Assembly (NCBI RefSeq): GCF_000178975.2
Contig: NC_015060.1
Coordinates: 1-64,000, forward strand
Direction of reading: 5' to 3'
DNA: 64,000 bases
From: Granulicella tundricola MP5ACTX9
GTDB taxonomy: Bacteria > Acidobacteriota > Terriglobia > Terriglobales > Acidobacteriaceae
In this document: positions 1 to 7,931 of the stretch, piece after piece
Numbering within the stretch: position 1 is the first letter of the stretch
Layout of the letters: every line of letters starts with the position of its first letter
The notes under the pieces: generated by a model
Seen by the model: the letters and a program-made list of their open reading frames with translations, nothing else
What the model was told of the DNA's origin: nothing
Databases searched by the model: none
Program-made: the position numbers and the translations under genes

Positions 1-9
1 TTACATTCT

Positions 10-25
10 TTCTACGGACGTAGAA
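10..25. terminator. Short perfect inverted repeat beyond the integrase stop
   Basis: Arms TTCTACG (10-16) and CGTAGAA (19-25) with a 2-nt centre, lying just past the 3' end of the minus-strand recombinase. It could be a weak terminator or a recombinase-related palindrome. There is no T-run, so the role is uncertain. Confidence 0.25.
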
Positions 26-51
26 GAGCGAGTCCGGCCTCATCGCTTAAG

Positions 52-1035
52 CTAAATTCCAATCCTCTCGACCTCATCTAGGGAAACCTCATCGCTCCTC
101 CGGTCGTAAAGCCCCGTCGTCCGGGCGGATTCATGCGCGGCCATTTGCTGGGCGATCTCTAGTCGGCCGCCGTTCTTTAGGTAGGCGGTTATGCCGGTCG
201 CCCGAAAGGTGTGGCAGCCGATTTCAGTCTTGATTCCAGCCGCCAGCGCTCGCCGGCGGATCATTCGCCACACATCGGATTGGAGCAGAGAATTGCCGGT
301 CAACTCTCCTGATCGCCCACTCGTCGTGCGAAACATAGGCCCTTTCCGATCTTCGGCGATGCCAGCGGCGTCGATGTACTCCTCCAGATAGCGGTCGAGA
401 TTGTGGTGGGTCGGCATCTCGTGTTCTTTGCCGCCCTTCTCATGCAGGCGAACCCAACCTCGGCGGCCCTGAACAAAGAAGTCCTCAACGCGCATCGAAA
501 TGGCCGCGCCGACGCAAGAGAAGGTATAGACCATCAGCCCGATGAGGGCACGGTCTCGCAGACCGGGCAGGGAAGTGGTATCGATCGCGTCGATCAGAGT
601 GCGGGCTTCGTCTGCCTGCAGCACTGGTGTCTTGCCACGCCGCTGCGAGTGCTTCGGCCCGCGAACTGAGTGGGCTGGGTTCGTGGGGATGACCTGACCG
701 ACGACCATCCAGTCAAAGAGCATCCGCAACGCTGCCAGCCGCAACTTCGCCGTAGGTTTCGATTGAGTCTTGAGCTGGGTTTCAACAAAAGCGGCCACAT
801 GGACCGGCTCGACCTGGGCGAGATCGCCGATGCCGTGCTCGGCACAGAAGTCAGAAACCTGCCGCACCGCCTCACGGTGGGCACGGCGGCTGCTCGGATT
901 TCGGATATGCGAGCTGAAGAAATCGCGCATCCGTGTCCGGGCTTCCGGCCGCGCCGTGAAGATGGAGAGCAAAGGAATAAGGACACCGCTCTGGGCTCCA
1001 GAAGGTTTTTGCAGTGTCGAAGTCGGTGTTCTCAT
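52..1035 (-). CDS. Tyrosine recombinase (phage-type integrase) with catalytic Arg I substituted
   Basis: A 327-aa tyrosine recombinase. The N-terminal SAM-like core-binding domain spans about residues 35-130 and the catalytic domain about 140-320. The conserved box II is present as HTFRATG (H275, R278), followed by H301 and the nucleophile Y310 in TGLYDRR; the beta-hairpin lysine lies in HEKGGK (K200/K203). The first catalytic Arg, which relatives carry as FARVGA or FARIGA, is Cys174 here (FSCVGA, codon TGC where CGC would give Arg). The start ATG overlaps the stop of the upstream secreted-protein gene (ATGA), so the two may be co-transcribed. The fold and other catalytic residues are intact, but strand-cleavage activity is doubtful. 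Its position at the window edge fits an element boundary, though no att site was found. Confidence 0.88.
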   Translation of the reverse strand: MRTPTSTLQKPSGAQSGVLIPLLSIFTARPEARTRMRDFFSSHIRNPSSRRAHREAVRQVSDFCAEHGIGDLAQVEPVHVAAFVETQLKTQSKPTAKLRLAALRMLFDWMVVGQVIPTNPAHSVRGPKHSQRRGKTPVLQADEARTLIDAIDTTSLPGLRDRALIGLMVYTFSCVGAAISMRVEDFFVQGRRGWVRLHEKGGKEHEMPTHHNLDRYLEEYIDAAGIAEDRKGPMFRTTSGRSGELTGNSLLQSDVWRMIRRRALAAGIKTEIGCHTFRATGITAYLKNGGRLEIAQQMAAHESARTTGLYDRRSDEVSLDEVERIGI

Positions 1036-1622
1036 CGCCGCTTCACGAACTTCACATGAGCCGAATCAAGCTCTTCTTTTGGGTAATCGGTGCCGGCCTT
1101 TCGCAGCCACTCCCGGTCGGCTTCCGGCATCCCCGGAGGATCGTAGTGTGCCCAGTAATCGTACGAACCCGCCTCTTGCGCGAGCACACGATCGTTGATC
1201 GTTGCTAGCGTTAGGCTCTCTCCAGGGCGCAGCACCTTCCATCCCTTGATTACGTCAGGCATGGGTGAGTACGAGAAATCATTCACGCACCCTCCTCCAA
1301 CACCAGCGACTCCCGGGGTGTAGGGTTTGAAGTTTAAACGCAGCCGCACCGTCCCGTGGGGAACATCACCACATTCCAGCGAAGGCGTCGGCACACGCAC
1401 GTCGTGATCGGTTCCATTCACCATCAGGATGGTGAACGTCTGGGGAATCTTCATCCAGACCGATTGCGGCAGGAGACGCAGTTCCAGCTTGCCCGGTGTG
1501 GCGGGTACGGCAGTCTGGCCGACACAACAGGCCGCAAGTCCGATTGCAAAGACAGTCCTGGCGATCTTAAGAGCAGACCTTATTTTGAGCGTCCTCTCCC
1601 GCATGATAAAGGACATTATCAA
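1032..1622 (-). CDS. Secreted protein of unknown function
   Basis: 196 aa. A basic N-terminus (MRERTLK) is followed by a hydrophobic stretch and Ala-Cys-Cys, which reads as a signal peptide or possible lipoprotein signal. The mature part is beta-rich (KLELRLLPQSVWMKIPQTFTILMVNG) and resembles an Ig-like secreted domain. The likely start is the ATG at 1604 rather than 1622. Its stop overlaps the integrase start by the ATGA arrangement. I do not recognise a family. The location outside the cytoplasm is inferred from the signal sequence. Confidence 0.65.
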   Translation of the reverse strand: MIMSFIMRERTLKIRSALKIARTVFAIGLAACCVGQTAVPATPGKLELRLLPQSVWMKIPQTFTILMVNGTDHDVRVPTPSLECGDVPHGTVRLRLNFKPYTPGVAGVGGGCVNDFSYSPMPDVIKGWKVLRPGESLTLATINDRVLAQEAGSYDYWAHYDPPGMPEADREWLRKAGTDYPKEELDSAHVKFVKRR

Positions 1623-1771
1623 GCGCGACAGCGGGGCGAAAAGGAAACGGCATCGAACTTTCCTATAACGAGGCTCGTATCAAGTTTGTGCGTTGTTTTC
1701 GTGATCAGTTTCGCGCTTCAGTATGGACCCTGGCGCCGCTTGAGGGTGGGCTACCGAAGTTCACGAGGCTA

Positions 1772-2326
1772 TTAGCGTTTCGACTCGTAATCCCAATTTT
1801 CCTGATTGGTGACATACGAGCGGGGTTTGAAGGCCCGCGAAATATCGAAGCTGACGAAACTTCCCGGTTTTCGCATTAAGGCGCTCAGAACGGGGCAGTC
1901 CTTCGGCTTGTCTTTGGTGCATATTGAAAATCCGGATGCGCCCGGCTTGACTCCTTCGACGTTGGTGGTCGAAGAGCTTGTTCGCCGAACAGCGTTGTCA
2001 TCTACCTCGATGATTTCTTCTCCCTGCAGTGGCACACGGATCGTGACAGCCCTGCCATCAACATCGCCACTGAGCGACGTTCCGGCTTTGAGCGCGAAGC
2101 AGCCAATAAATGGAATCTTTGATGGATTCACATCCACACGGTTGCTTCCGCAGATCTTTGACAGTGTGTCCGTGTAGCGACCCAGGGCTGGTGCCGTCGG
2201 CAGTTGATTGGGGTCGGGGGATTGAGCCAGGGCGCAGGCGCTCGCCGCGGTGAAAGCAATGACGAACGCACCTGCTCTTCGTGCGATGGTTCCAGCAACC
2301 CGCGACTTTGTCCCTTGCGTTGGCAT
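1772..2326 (-). CDS. Secreted protein of unknown function
   Basis: About 184 aa from the ATG at 2326 (MPTQGTKSRV); an upstream in-frame ATG at 2383 would add 19 residues that look unlike a signal peptide. A typical signal sequence (RRAGAFVIAFTAASACALAQ) precedes a soluble domain with four cysteines (KICGSN, IGCFAL, SICTKD, KDCPVL) that could form disulfides. No catalytic motif is visible. It is separated from its neighbours by more than 100 bp and is probably a single-gene unit. Confidence 0.6.
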   Translation of the reverse strand: MPTQGTKSRVAGTIARRAGAFVIAFTAASACALAQSPDPNQLPTAPALGRYTDTLSKICGSNRVDVNPSKIPFIGCFALKAGTSLSGDVDGRAVTIRVPLQGEEIIEVDDNAVRRTSSSTTNVEGVKPGASGFSICTKDKPKDCPVLSALMRKPGSFVSFDISRAFKPRSYVTNQENWDYESKR

Positions 2327-2442
2327 ACTCGAATCGACCTCCACATTATGTCTGACCACGTTTGTCCGAAGAGGTTGGAGCATGGGAAGAGCATATCAAT
2401 GTGGACCCGCTCGTGATTGGGTCGGAACCAAGCAGAATGAGA

Positions 2443-2466
2443 TTGCCGAAAACACAGACTTCAGGA
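2443..2466. repeat. Dispersed repeat R1, copy a
   Basis: Contains GCCGAAAACACAGACTTCAG, related to six other intergenic copies whose reverse-complement consensus is about CCTGAAAGTCGGTGTTTTCG. It lies in the gap between the secreted-protein gene and the S9 peptidase gene. Confidence 0.5.
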
Positions 2467-2512
2467 CTACGCTCTTTGGGTTCATAACCAAAGGTCGGGG
2501 ACCAGCGTCCTC

Positions 2513-2534
2513 CTCTGAAACGGACGTTTCAGAG
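2513..2534. repeat. Perfect hairpin, R2-related repeat
   Basis: Arms CTCTGAAAC (2513-2521) and GTTTCAGAG (2526-2534) are perfectly complementary around GGAC. The core CTGAAACGGA is shared with the R2 copy at 24.55 kb, where CTGAAAC/GTTTCAG flank GGAG. It sits 50 bp beyond the S9 peptidase stop and could act as a terminator, but it also belongs to the dispersed repeat family. Confidence 0.5.
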
Positions 2535-2584
2535 CTGACAAGCTGGCATAACCAAAGCCTGAGCTGATGAATACTGCATGGTTT

Positions 2585-4420
2585 CTAAGGTTCCGCCCGT
2601 CCGCCTAGATGACGGGCTAAGAACGATTCAGCCACTTCCGCGAAGTGCTGAAGATTCTCTTGATGCGCTAGACCATGCCCCTCATTCTCGTAAATGAGGT
2701 ATTCGACCTCCCTGCCGTTCTCGCGCAATGCCTGGACAATTTGATCGCTTTCCCGCTTCTTAACCCGGGGATCGTTCGCCCCTTGAGCGATTAGGAGGGG
2801 AGCGCTAATGCTTGATACCCGGTAAAGCGGAGATTGCGATTTGAGGAAGGCGTCCTCATCGCCTACGCGTTCTTCCAGGAGCTTGCGCATAGGCTCCCAG
2901 TAAGGTGGGATCGAAGCCAAAAATGTCGTCAAGTCAGAAGGACCGACGACGTCGATGCCACACCGGAATGCATCCGGCGTCCAGGCGAGTGCCGTGAGAG
3001 TGGCATAGCCGCCATAGCTCATCCCGAAGATGGCACATCGTGCTGGGTCCGCATAACCCGCCTTAATGGCCCAGTCACGGGCATCCAGCAGATCGGTTCG
3101 CATGGCTCCGGCCCACTCGCGATTGCCCGCATTCAAAAATGCTTTCCCGTAACCGGTCGAGCCGCGAAAGTTCACCTGCAGAACTGCATAGCCTCTATTG
3201 GCAAGCCATTGCACGACTGGGTCGAAGCCCCATCGATCGCGGTGCCAGGGTCCGCCGTGCACATAAAGCACGGTCGGAAGGCCTTGCGGTTCAAGCCCAA
3301 CAGGTAAGGTTAGATACCCGCTGAGACGTAATCCATCGCCAGCTGAGAACGTGATCGGCTTCATCGCGGCAAGCGTATAAATCAGCAAATTTGGACGACA
3401 ATGAAAAAGCAGCGTGGCGTGACACGTTTCGCGCGAGTAAAGAAAGTACTTCTCCGGAGAGGTATCGCTTTGACACTGCAGGATCAGCGGGTCCCCGTTC
3501 TTCGTGCCGGAAGCGATCGAGAACTCTCCTGCATCAAGCGCCTCAAAGCTCTTTAAAGACAACGCCCATGAATCGGATAGCGGCGTCCAAACGAGTCTGT
3601 CACGCAAGACCGCAGCGGCTCCGATCTCCCGTGTGTCAGGCTCGATGTAGACCTTCACCACGTCGTATGCTGGATCTTCGAAACGTGTTGCGACCGCACC
3701 GCTGCTCAGCTCATATTGCACAAGTCGATCCGCATTGGCGTTCTTGGCTGTGATCGCATACAAGAACCGGTTGTCCGGGGAGAATGCAACCAGGCGAGGC
3801 CTGCCGTCAGCAAACGCGATCTCGTCTAGAACTCTCCATTCTGAGCCCGCTACATCGCGCACGCGGATCGCAAAGTTTCCCCCAGCTATCTGTGCCACCG
3901 CAGCGCGAACTTGAAGCATATTATCCGCAAGCCAAAGTTGAACGTCGCCAGGATTCTCGATATCGAGTAAATTTGAGCCGGTCGCAAAATTGACACGGTG
4001 AACGTCCATAAGACTCGGAGTCCGAGCGTTCATCGTGATCAGACCCTCATCCGGATAGCGGAAATCTATAGCGAGGGGCAGGGCCCGAGCACCAGGCACG
4101 GGTGTGAGATCCATCGGCTCGTGTCCTAGCAAACCAACTCGAAACAGATGGTAGTTTTCGTCTCCCCTAGAATCCTGAAGATAAAGAACATGTTGTCCAT
4201 CCCCCTGCCACTGGGCCCAGGGAATCGGACGTAGCGCGTCCCGTGCCACCACGCGATCGTTCTCTTGTCCGATGGTCCGCACCCAAACTCCAACCTTGCC
4301 CTCGACCGGGGCCAGGTAAGCAAGCATGTTTCCGTTGGGAGAGAGCTGGGCGTAGGCCATCTCAGGATCGGCGAAGATGGCAGAGCGAGGAATGAGTGGT
4401 GATAGAGCATCGCTAGTCAT
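2585..4420 (-). CDS. S9 family serine peptidase (prolyl oligopeptidase / acylaminoacyl-peptidase type)
   Basis: About 611 aa from the ATG at 4420; a GTG/ATG pair at 4441/4438 would overlap the inverted repeat described next. The N-terminal half is a beta-propeller-like region with WD40/TolB-type strands (AQWQGDGQHVLYLQDSRGDENYHLFRV). The C-terminal alpha/beta-hydrolase domain has the oxyanion region VHGGPWHRD, nucleophile Ser in GMSYGG, Asp in QGANDPRV and His in NEGHG. No signal peptide is visible, so it is probably a cytoplasmic oligopeptidase that cleaves short peptides or acyl-peptides. It is divergent from a TetR regulator, which may control it. Confidence 0.9.
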   Translation of the reverse strand: MTSDALSPLIPRSAIFADPEMAYAQLSPNGNMLAYLAPVEGKVGVWVRTIGQENDRVVARDALRPIPWAQWQGDGQHVLYLQDSRGDENYHLFRVGLLGHEPMDLTPVPGARALPLAIDFRYPDEGLITMNARTPSLMDVHRVNFATGSNLLDIENPGDVQLWLADNMLQVRAAVAQIAGGNFAIRVRDVAGSEWRVLDEIAFADGRPRLVAFSPDNRFLYAITAKNANADRLVQYELSSGAVATRFEDPAYDVVKVYIEPDTREIGAAAVLRDRLVWTPLSDSWALSLKSFEALDAGEFSIASGTKNGDPLILQCQSDTSPEKYFLYSRETCHATLLFHCRPNLLIYTLAAMKPITFSAGDGLRLSGYLTLPVGLEPQGLPTVLYVHGGPWHRDRWGFDPVVQWLANRGYAVLQVNFRGSTGYGKAFLNAGNREWAGAMRTDLLDARDWAIKAGYADPARCAIFGMSYGGYATLTALAWTPDAFRCGIDVVGPSDLTTFLASIPPYWEPMRKLLEERVGDEDAFLKSQSPLYRVSSISAPLLIAQGANDPRVKKRESDQIVQALRENGREVEYLIYENEGHGLAHQENLQHFAEVAESFLARHLGGRAEP

Positions 4421-4425
4421 AATAT

Positions 4426-4447
4426 GTGAATGTATCATCACATTCGC
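4426..4447. promoter_or_regulatory. Candidate TetR operator between divergent genes
   Basis: Imperfect inverted repeat GTGAATGT (4426-4433) and ACATTCGC (4440-4447), 7 of 8 pairs, with a 6-nt spacer. It sits in the very short gap between the S9 peptidase and tetR starts. Position and size fit TetR operators, and its presence argues for the internal start codons of both genes. Confidence 0.45.
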
Positions 4448-4457
4448 TTATTCAGAG

Positions 4458-5120
4458 ATGATGCCCTATGCTTTTTGCATGACAGACGGTTTCCTTGTTC
4501 CGCAGCAGCAGCGAAGTCGCGAAACACTAGCTCGGCTGATTACTGCCACGCTCGTAACACTGGAAAAGCACGGCCTTGAAGGGGCTACGATATCCCGAAT
4601 CGCTAGTGAAGCGAAGATAGCGCCGGCAAGTGTCTATCGGAGATTTCGCGACAGGAATGCGCTCTATCGCGTAGCTCTCCTCAGCATGTTGGAAGGCGCA
4701 GCAAGTCTGGAACACATCAATGAGGTCTTTGGCGATCAGACTCTCGAGGCTCATGTTCATCGAATGGTTTCATTTACATTGCAGCAGTACAGATTGCGGC
4801 CGGGACTCATGCGAGCTCTGATCAGATTCATTGGTTCAGACTCGGACGAGGAGTTTCGGGCTCGGGCATTGCGGAGTATCTCAATCAATTTCGAGCGTTT
4901 CGCGGACCGGCTTCTCGCCTACCGCGAACAGATTAAGAGCTCTAATCCACACAAAGCCGTAATCTTCGCACTTCTCACCATGGGCACGGTGATCGAGGTC
5001 CGTGCCTTGGAACAGGTATCGATGTGGAACGAGTTAACTCGCTTCGATGATGAGGAGTTCGTGATAGAGGTCACGCGTAACTTTCTTGGATACCTTGGTT
5101 ACTCAGATCAGCGCCATTGA
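4458..5120 (+). CDS. TetR/AcrR-family transcriptional regulator
   Basis: About 220 aa from the ATG at 4458 (4479 is an alternative). The N-terminal HTH is clear: LEGATISRIASEAKIAPASVYRRFRDRNALYRVAL. The C-terminal ligand-binding region is all-helical and unassignable to a ligand. It is transcribed divergently from the S9 peptidase, with an inverted repeat between them, so it probably represses itself and the peptidase. An open frame continues upstream to 4377, but that part overlaps the peptidase coding sequence and is unlikely to be translated. Confidence 0.85.
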   Translation: MMPYAFCMTDGFLVPQQQRSRETLARLITATLVTLEKHGLEGATISRIASEAKIAPASVYRRFRDRNALYRVALLSMLEGAASLEHINEVFGDQTLEAHVHRMVSFTLQQYRLRPGLMRALIRFIGSDSDEEFRARALRSISINFERFADRLLAYREQIKSSNPHKAVIFALLTMGTVIEVRALEQVSMWNELTRFDDEEFVIEVTRNFLGYLGYSDQRH

Positions 5121-5167
5121 GCGCTTGGAAAGGACGCGAGGATCTAGCGTAAGCGCCTTATCAAAAC

Positions 5168-5759
5168 CTACGTAATGCGTCTGGCATGAAAAGGTATCGA
5201 GAAACACATCACACGCCAGTTAGACATAATCCCTCGTAGCCTGCCTTTAGTGCTGCCCATGCTTCTTCCCGGCCTGCGGCGTTGGGACGTGGGTGTCCGC
5301 TGGAGCAGGTGCGGCGCGGCCAGGAGTTGCTCAAAGTGGTCGAAACGGCTATTCAATGCCGACACCTGGCGGGTAAAGAAGAAGTACGTCCCGAAGGCTC
5401 CCAGAGCAAAGCCCAGAGCCAGGATGAGGGCGAACACGGTCCAGGTCTGGAAGCGGGCCTCCTCCTTGAGGTGCCCGACCGCCTCCCGCACATGGTAGGC
5501 CGCCACCTCGATCGACCGGATCGGCCCCTCAACGGCCTTCTCGATAGGCTGCTTGAAGTCCCCCCTGCACGACCTCCCGGATGCCGGCGGCGATGTACTT
5601 GCTGGTCTGCTGGCCCAGCATGGCCGGCAACTGCCGCACCTGAGCGATCGTGGCCTCAAGCGCCGCCGTGGTCTGCTTCAGCTCCGCGTCCCGCGCCGTC
5701 ATGCCCTCGGCCAGCTGGCGGGTGGCTCCGTAGATCGCTAACAGCTCATCATCCCTCAT
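5168..5759 (-). pseudogene. Frameshifted small membrane protein of a mobilization module
   Basis: The start at 5759 (MRDDELLAIYGATRQLAEGM) reads well to about residue 65. Coherent sequence then continues in another frame: KAVEGPIRSIEVAAYHVREAVGHLKEEARF, a transmembrane segment (WTVFALILALGFALGAFGTYFFF) and a coiled-coil-like tail. The switch lies at a run of six C residues near 5559-5565, a typical slippage or frameshift site. It starts 6 bp after the end of the relaxase-like relic, so the two formed one operon. Similar proteins follow MobA-type relaxases, but the exact family is inferred. Confidence 0.6.
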
Positions 5760-5765
5760 GGTGCT

Positions 5766-6262
5766 CTACCTTCCTATGCCAAACCCACGAGAGTGCTCGC
5801 GCTCAATCTCCGGCTCTTTGGTCTTGGCCTGTTCCTGCTGCTGCTTCAATGCCTGCTCCTGCTGCTGACGGGCAAGCGCCTGCGCCTGTTCCTGCTGCAG
5901 CCTGGTATCCATGCGGTTGCCGAAGTCGGCCAGCTTCGCCTCGACGGACTGCTGCGCATCCATCCTGCGATGAAACCCGCCCAATAGCTCGTCCAGCCTC
6001 GCCTGCATCTCCGGGGAAGGCGATCGTGCCTGCTCCTGCGCCTGGTCTTTCTCTGGAGCGGCCTTGGCCTGCTCTTCCTGGGACGCATCGCCAACAGGGA
6101 ACCGGCCCGCTCCTTGATGTTTTTCGCAAAGGCGACGGTACGGTCTTTGACCTCGTGGGCGAACTCCCTGGCGGCGGCGATGAGCTTGTCCAGACGGCTT
6201 AACTCGCGGGCCTCGCGCTCTTGCACCTGAGCAATCTGCTGCTCTGCTCCCGTTCAGGCGAC
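5766..6262 (-). pseudogene. Relic of a relaxase C-terminus (MobA/MobL-like tail), frameshifted
   Basis: The first part reads in one frame (EREARELSRLDKLIAAAREFAHEV, then KDRTVAFAKNIKERAG). It continues after about 6090-6120 in another frame with a Gln-rich coiled coil (QQEQALKQQQEQAKTKEPEI) and the terminal motif RGFGIGR. The same kind of ending (RGYGIGLSL) closes the intact relaxase at 28.7 kb, which supports a relaxase tail. The catalytic N-terminal part is absent: homology stops where the next gene ends, at about 6300. This is a 5'-truncated, frameshifted remnant of an older mobilization system. Confidence 0.6.
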
Positions 6263-6300
6263 AGCGAAGAGCCGCTCGAGTAGCCAGTGCACGCAGCATT

Positions 6301-6906
6301 TCAGTGCCGTTTTGCTCGAAAGATCGAAGCTACCAGGTCCGGGCCGACGAGCACAAAGTTGAGAAGGATCTTCGGAAGCGCCTCCAGGTCGTGAAAGACA
6401 GTCGTTTCATCCGTACCGCCCAACATGGCACCGTGACGCATGGCATACCAACTGAACGCTGCTGAGACTACAGACAGACAGAAGGAAAGAACAAGACCGC
6501 CGCTGAGGTGAGGGGTGTGTGCGAGTCGGTGGACTCCCGATTGGGCGAACAGCATGAAGCCCGGCAAGCATATGCAAACCACTCCGGCGGTCGCCCAACG
6601 AGGTTCAGCCTTACGCAGGTGCTGAGATATTGCCCCGATCAGTCCTCCCGTCACGAAAGCAAACACTGCTTCGACCACGAGCGCCTTTGTTGCTTCCCTC
6701 TGCCCAGCTTGCAGATTCGTCGCAAAAAATGCCAGTCCTCGCACCGCGGCGGCGAAGGTGGCCGCCTTCCAGCTCCATGGTGGAACCAGGGTGCGAATCG
6801 GATTGCGTAGCATCTCGCGAAGACCGTCTCGCAGATTGATTGGTATGCCAACAGTTGAGTCCATAGCCACCATTTTCGATGCCGTTCTGAGGGGGAGGCG
6901 TTCCAC
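6301..6906 (-). CDS. Multi-pass membrane protein of unknown function
   Basis: Up to 201 aa from a GTG at 6906; the ATG at 6873 (MVAMDSTVGIPINLRD) is a better start. There are three to four hydrophobic segments: AVFAFVTGGLIGAIS, WATAGVVCICLPGFMLFA, LSGGLVLSFCLSVVSAAFSWY and ILLNFVLVGPDLVASIF. No catalytic residues are recognisable. The stop lies directly against the mobilization relic, so the relic may have been inserted next to this gene. The function is unknown and the inner membrane is the likely location. Confidence 0.6.
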   Translation of the reverse strand: MERLPLRTASKMVAMDSTVGIPINLRDGLREMLRNPIRTLVPPWSWKAATFAAAVRGLAFFATNLQAGQREATKALVVEAVFAFVTGGLIGAISQHLRKAEPRWATAGVVCICLPGFMLFAQSGVHRLAHTPHLSGGLVLSFCLSVVSAAFSWYAMRHGAMLGGTDETTVFHDLEALPKILLNFVLVGPDLVASIFRAKRH

Positions 6907-6984
6907 CTAGGGACCGGTGCTGACGGAGCGAGTAGGTCCAACCTAAACCATCTCTTAAGCTTCAAAAGTCGTGAGGTGAAACAC

Positions 6985-7431
6985 ATGGCAGAAGGCTACT
7001 CACTCGTAAAGACAGTCGTACAGGTTCTCAATGACGGTGAAAAGGGCTTTGCAGATCTCGGGGAGAAGTTGAAGAACCCCGAAACAAAGATGTTTTTCAT
7101 AAAGGAGTCCGCACACCGAGGCGAATTCGCTAAAGAACTTGAAGCGGAACTTGCGCTCACGGCCGGCGATACGAAAGATATTGGCGGCACAGCGAGCGGA
7201 GCAATTCACCGCTCATGGGCAGACCTAAAGGCCAGTTTGGGCGGCTCGGATCACACTTTGCTGGAGACTGCAGAACAGGGCGAGGATGCCGCGAAGAAAG
7301 CTTATAAGGAAGCTCTGGAAGCTCAGGACTTGCCGTCTGCCAAGATTCGAGAATTGCTCCTAACCCAGCAAACCCACATACAAGCCTCACACGATACTGT
7401 GAAGGCGTTTCGGGACAGCACTGCTTTGTAA
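6985..7431 (+). CDS. DUF2383-like (PA2169-type) four-helix-bundle protein
   Basis: 148 aa from the ATG at 6985, preceded by GAGGTG at good spacing; a GTG at 6976 is less likely. The sequence is helical and Glu/Asp/Lys-rich, with the hallmark start (LVKTVVQVLNDGEKGFADLGEKLKNP) and GEFAKELEAEL, HRSWADLKASL and LLETAEQGED segments. This family is ferritin-like in fold and is often linked to stress, but no enzymatic role is established. A 10-bp hairpin follows the gene. Confidence 0.75.
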   Translation: MAEGYSLVKTVVQVLNDGEKGFADLGEKLKNPETKMFFIKESAHRGEFAKELEAELALTAGDTKDIGGTASGAIHRSWADLKASLGGSDHTLLETAEQGEDAAKKAYKEALEAQDLPSAKIRELLLTQQTHIQASHDTVKAFRDSTAL

Positions 7432-7453
7432 TACCCTGAGACAGACTCGAGTA

Positions 7454-7484
7454 GATGGGCCACGGCGCTACGGTGTGGCCCATC
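7454..7484 (+). terminator. Hairpin after the DUF2383-like gene
   Basis: Perfect 10-bp arms GATGGGCCAC (7454-7463) and GTGGCCCATC (7475-7484) lie 23 bp past the stop. A strong T-tract is missing (CTATTC follows), so termination may be Rho-independent only in part. Confidence 0.55.
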
Positions 7485-7584
7485 CTATTCGACCCGAAGC
7501 AGGAACTCACGTATGGTGCAACTTATTCATTCCACAAGGTTTACGTCCGATAATGAAGTTACGTCCGGTCGATACGATTAGGCC

Positions 7585-7776
7585 ATGGTCGATCAGGAAC
7601 AACTACAAAGACTAGTCGCCAAGTGGACCGCCGACAGCGACGGATATAGAGCTGAGGCGCAACGCTTGGAGCTGAACGACCGAAGCCGTCACGCAACGTC
7701 CATCGCGATGCTTGAAGCTTCTGCTCAGGCGATCGACCGCTGCGTCCTCCAAATCAAGACTCTAGGCCGGTTCTAA
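7585..7776 (+). CDS. Small hypothetical protein
   Basis: 63 aa, hydrophilic and helical (LQRLVAKWTADSDGYRAEAQRLELNDRSRHATSIAMLEASAQAIDRC). No family is recognised. The compact charged helix pair and normal codon use suggest a real gene. It is followed at 7932 by the convergent end of the GT39 gene. Confidence 0.5.
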   Translation: MVDQEQLQRLVAKWTADSDGYRAEAQRLELNDRSRHATSIAMLEASAQAIDRCVLQIKTLGRF

Positions 7777-7931
7777 ATAACCGGACTGCGGTGGAGGTGC
7801 TTCCCTCTTTCGGCGTTCTTGCTCAAAACGCCGTTTTCCACGAACCGAAGCGTCTGCACTCACCCGTTACTGGCGACATTGCGACTTTGGCAAGACTGTT
7901 AGTGACAAACTCTTATCCGGCAAAGCCGTCG

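Noticed and set aside
1..51. attachment site or tRNA 3' end next to the integrase
   Set aside because: No tRNA-like sequence or repeated core could be found with the parts of the window available.
5282..6202. Long plus-strand open frame (306 codons) opposite the mobilization relic
   Set aside because: Ala/Pro/Arg-rich translation without domain pattern; the minus strand carries coherent, though frameshifted, proteins over the same stretch.
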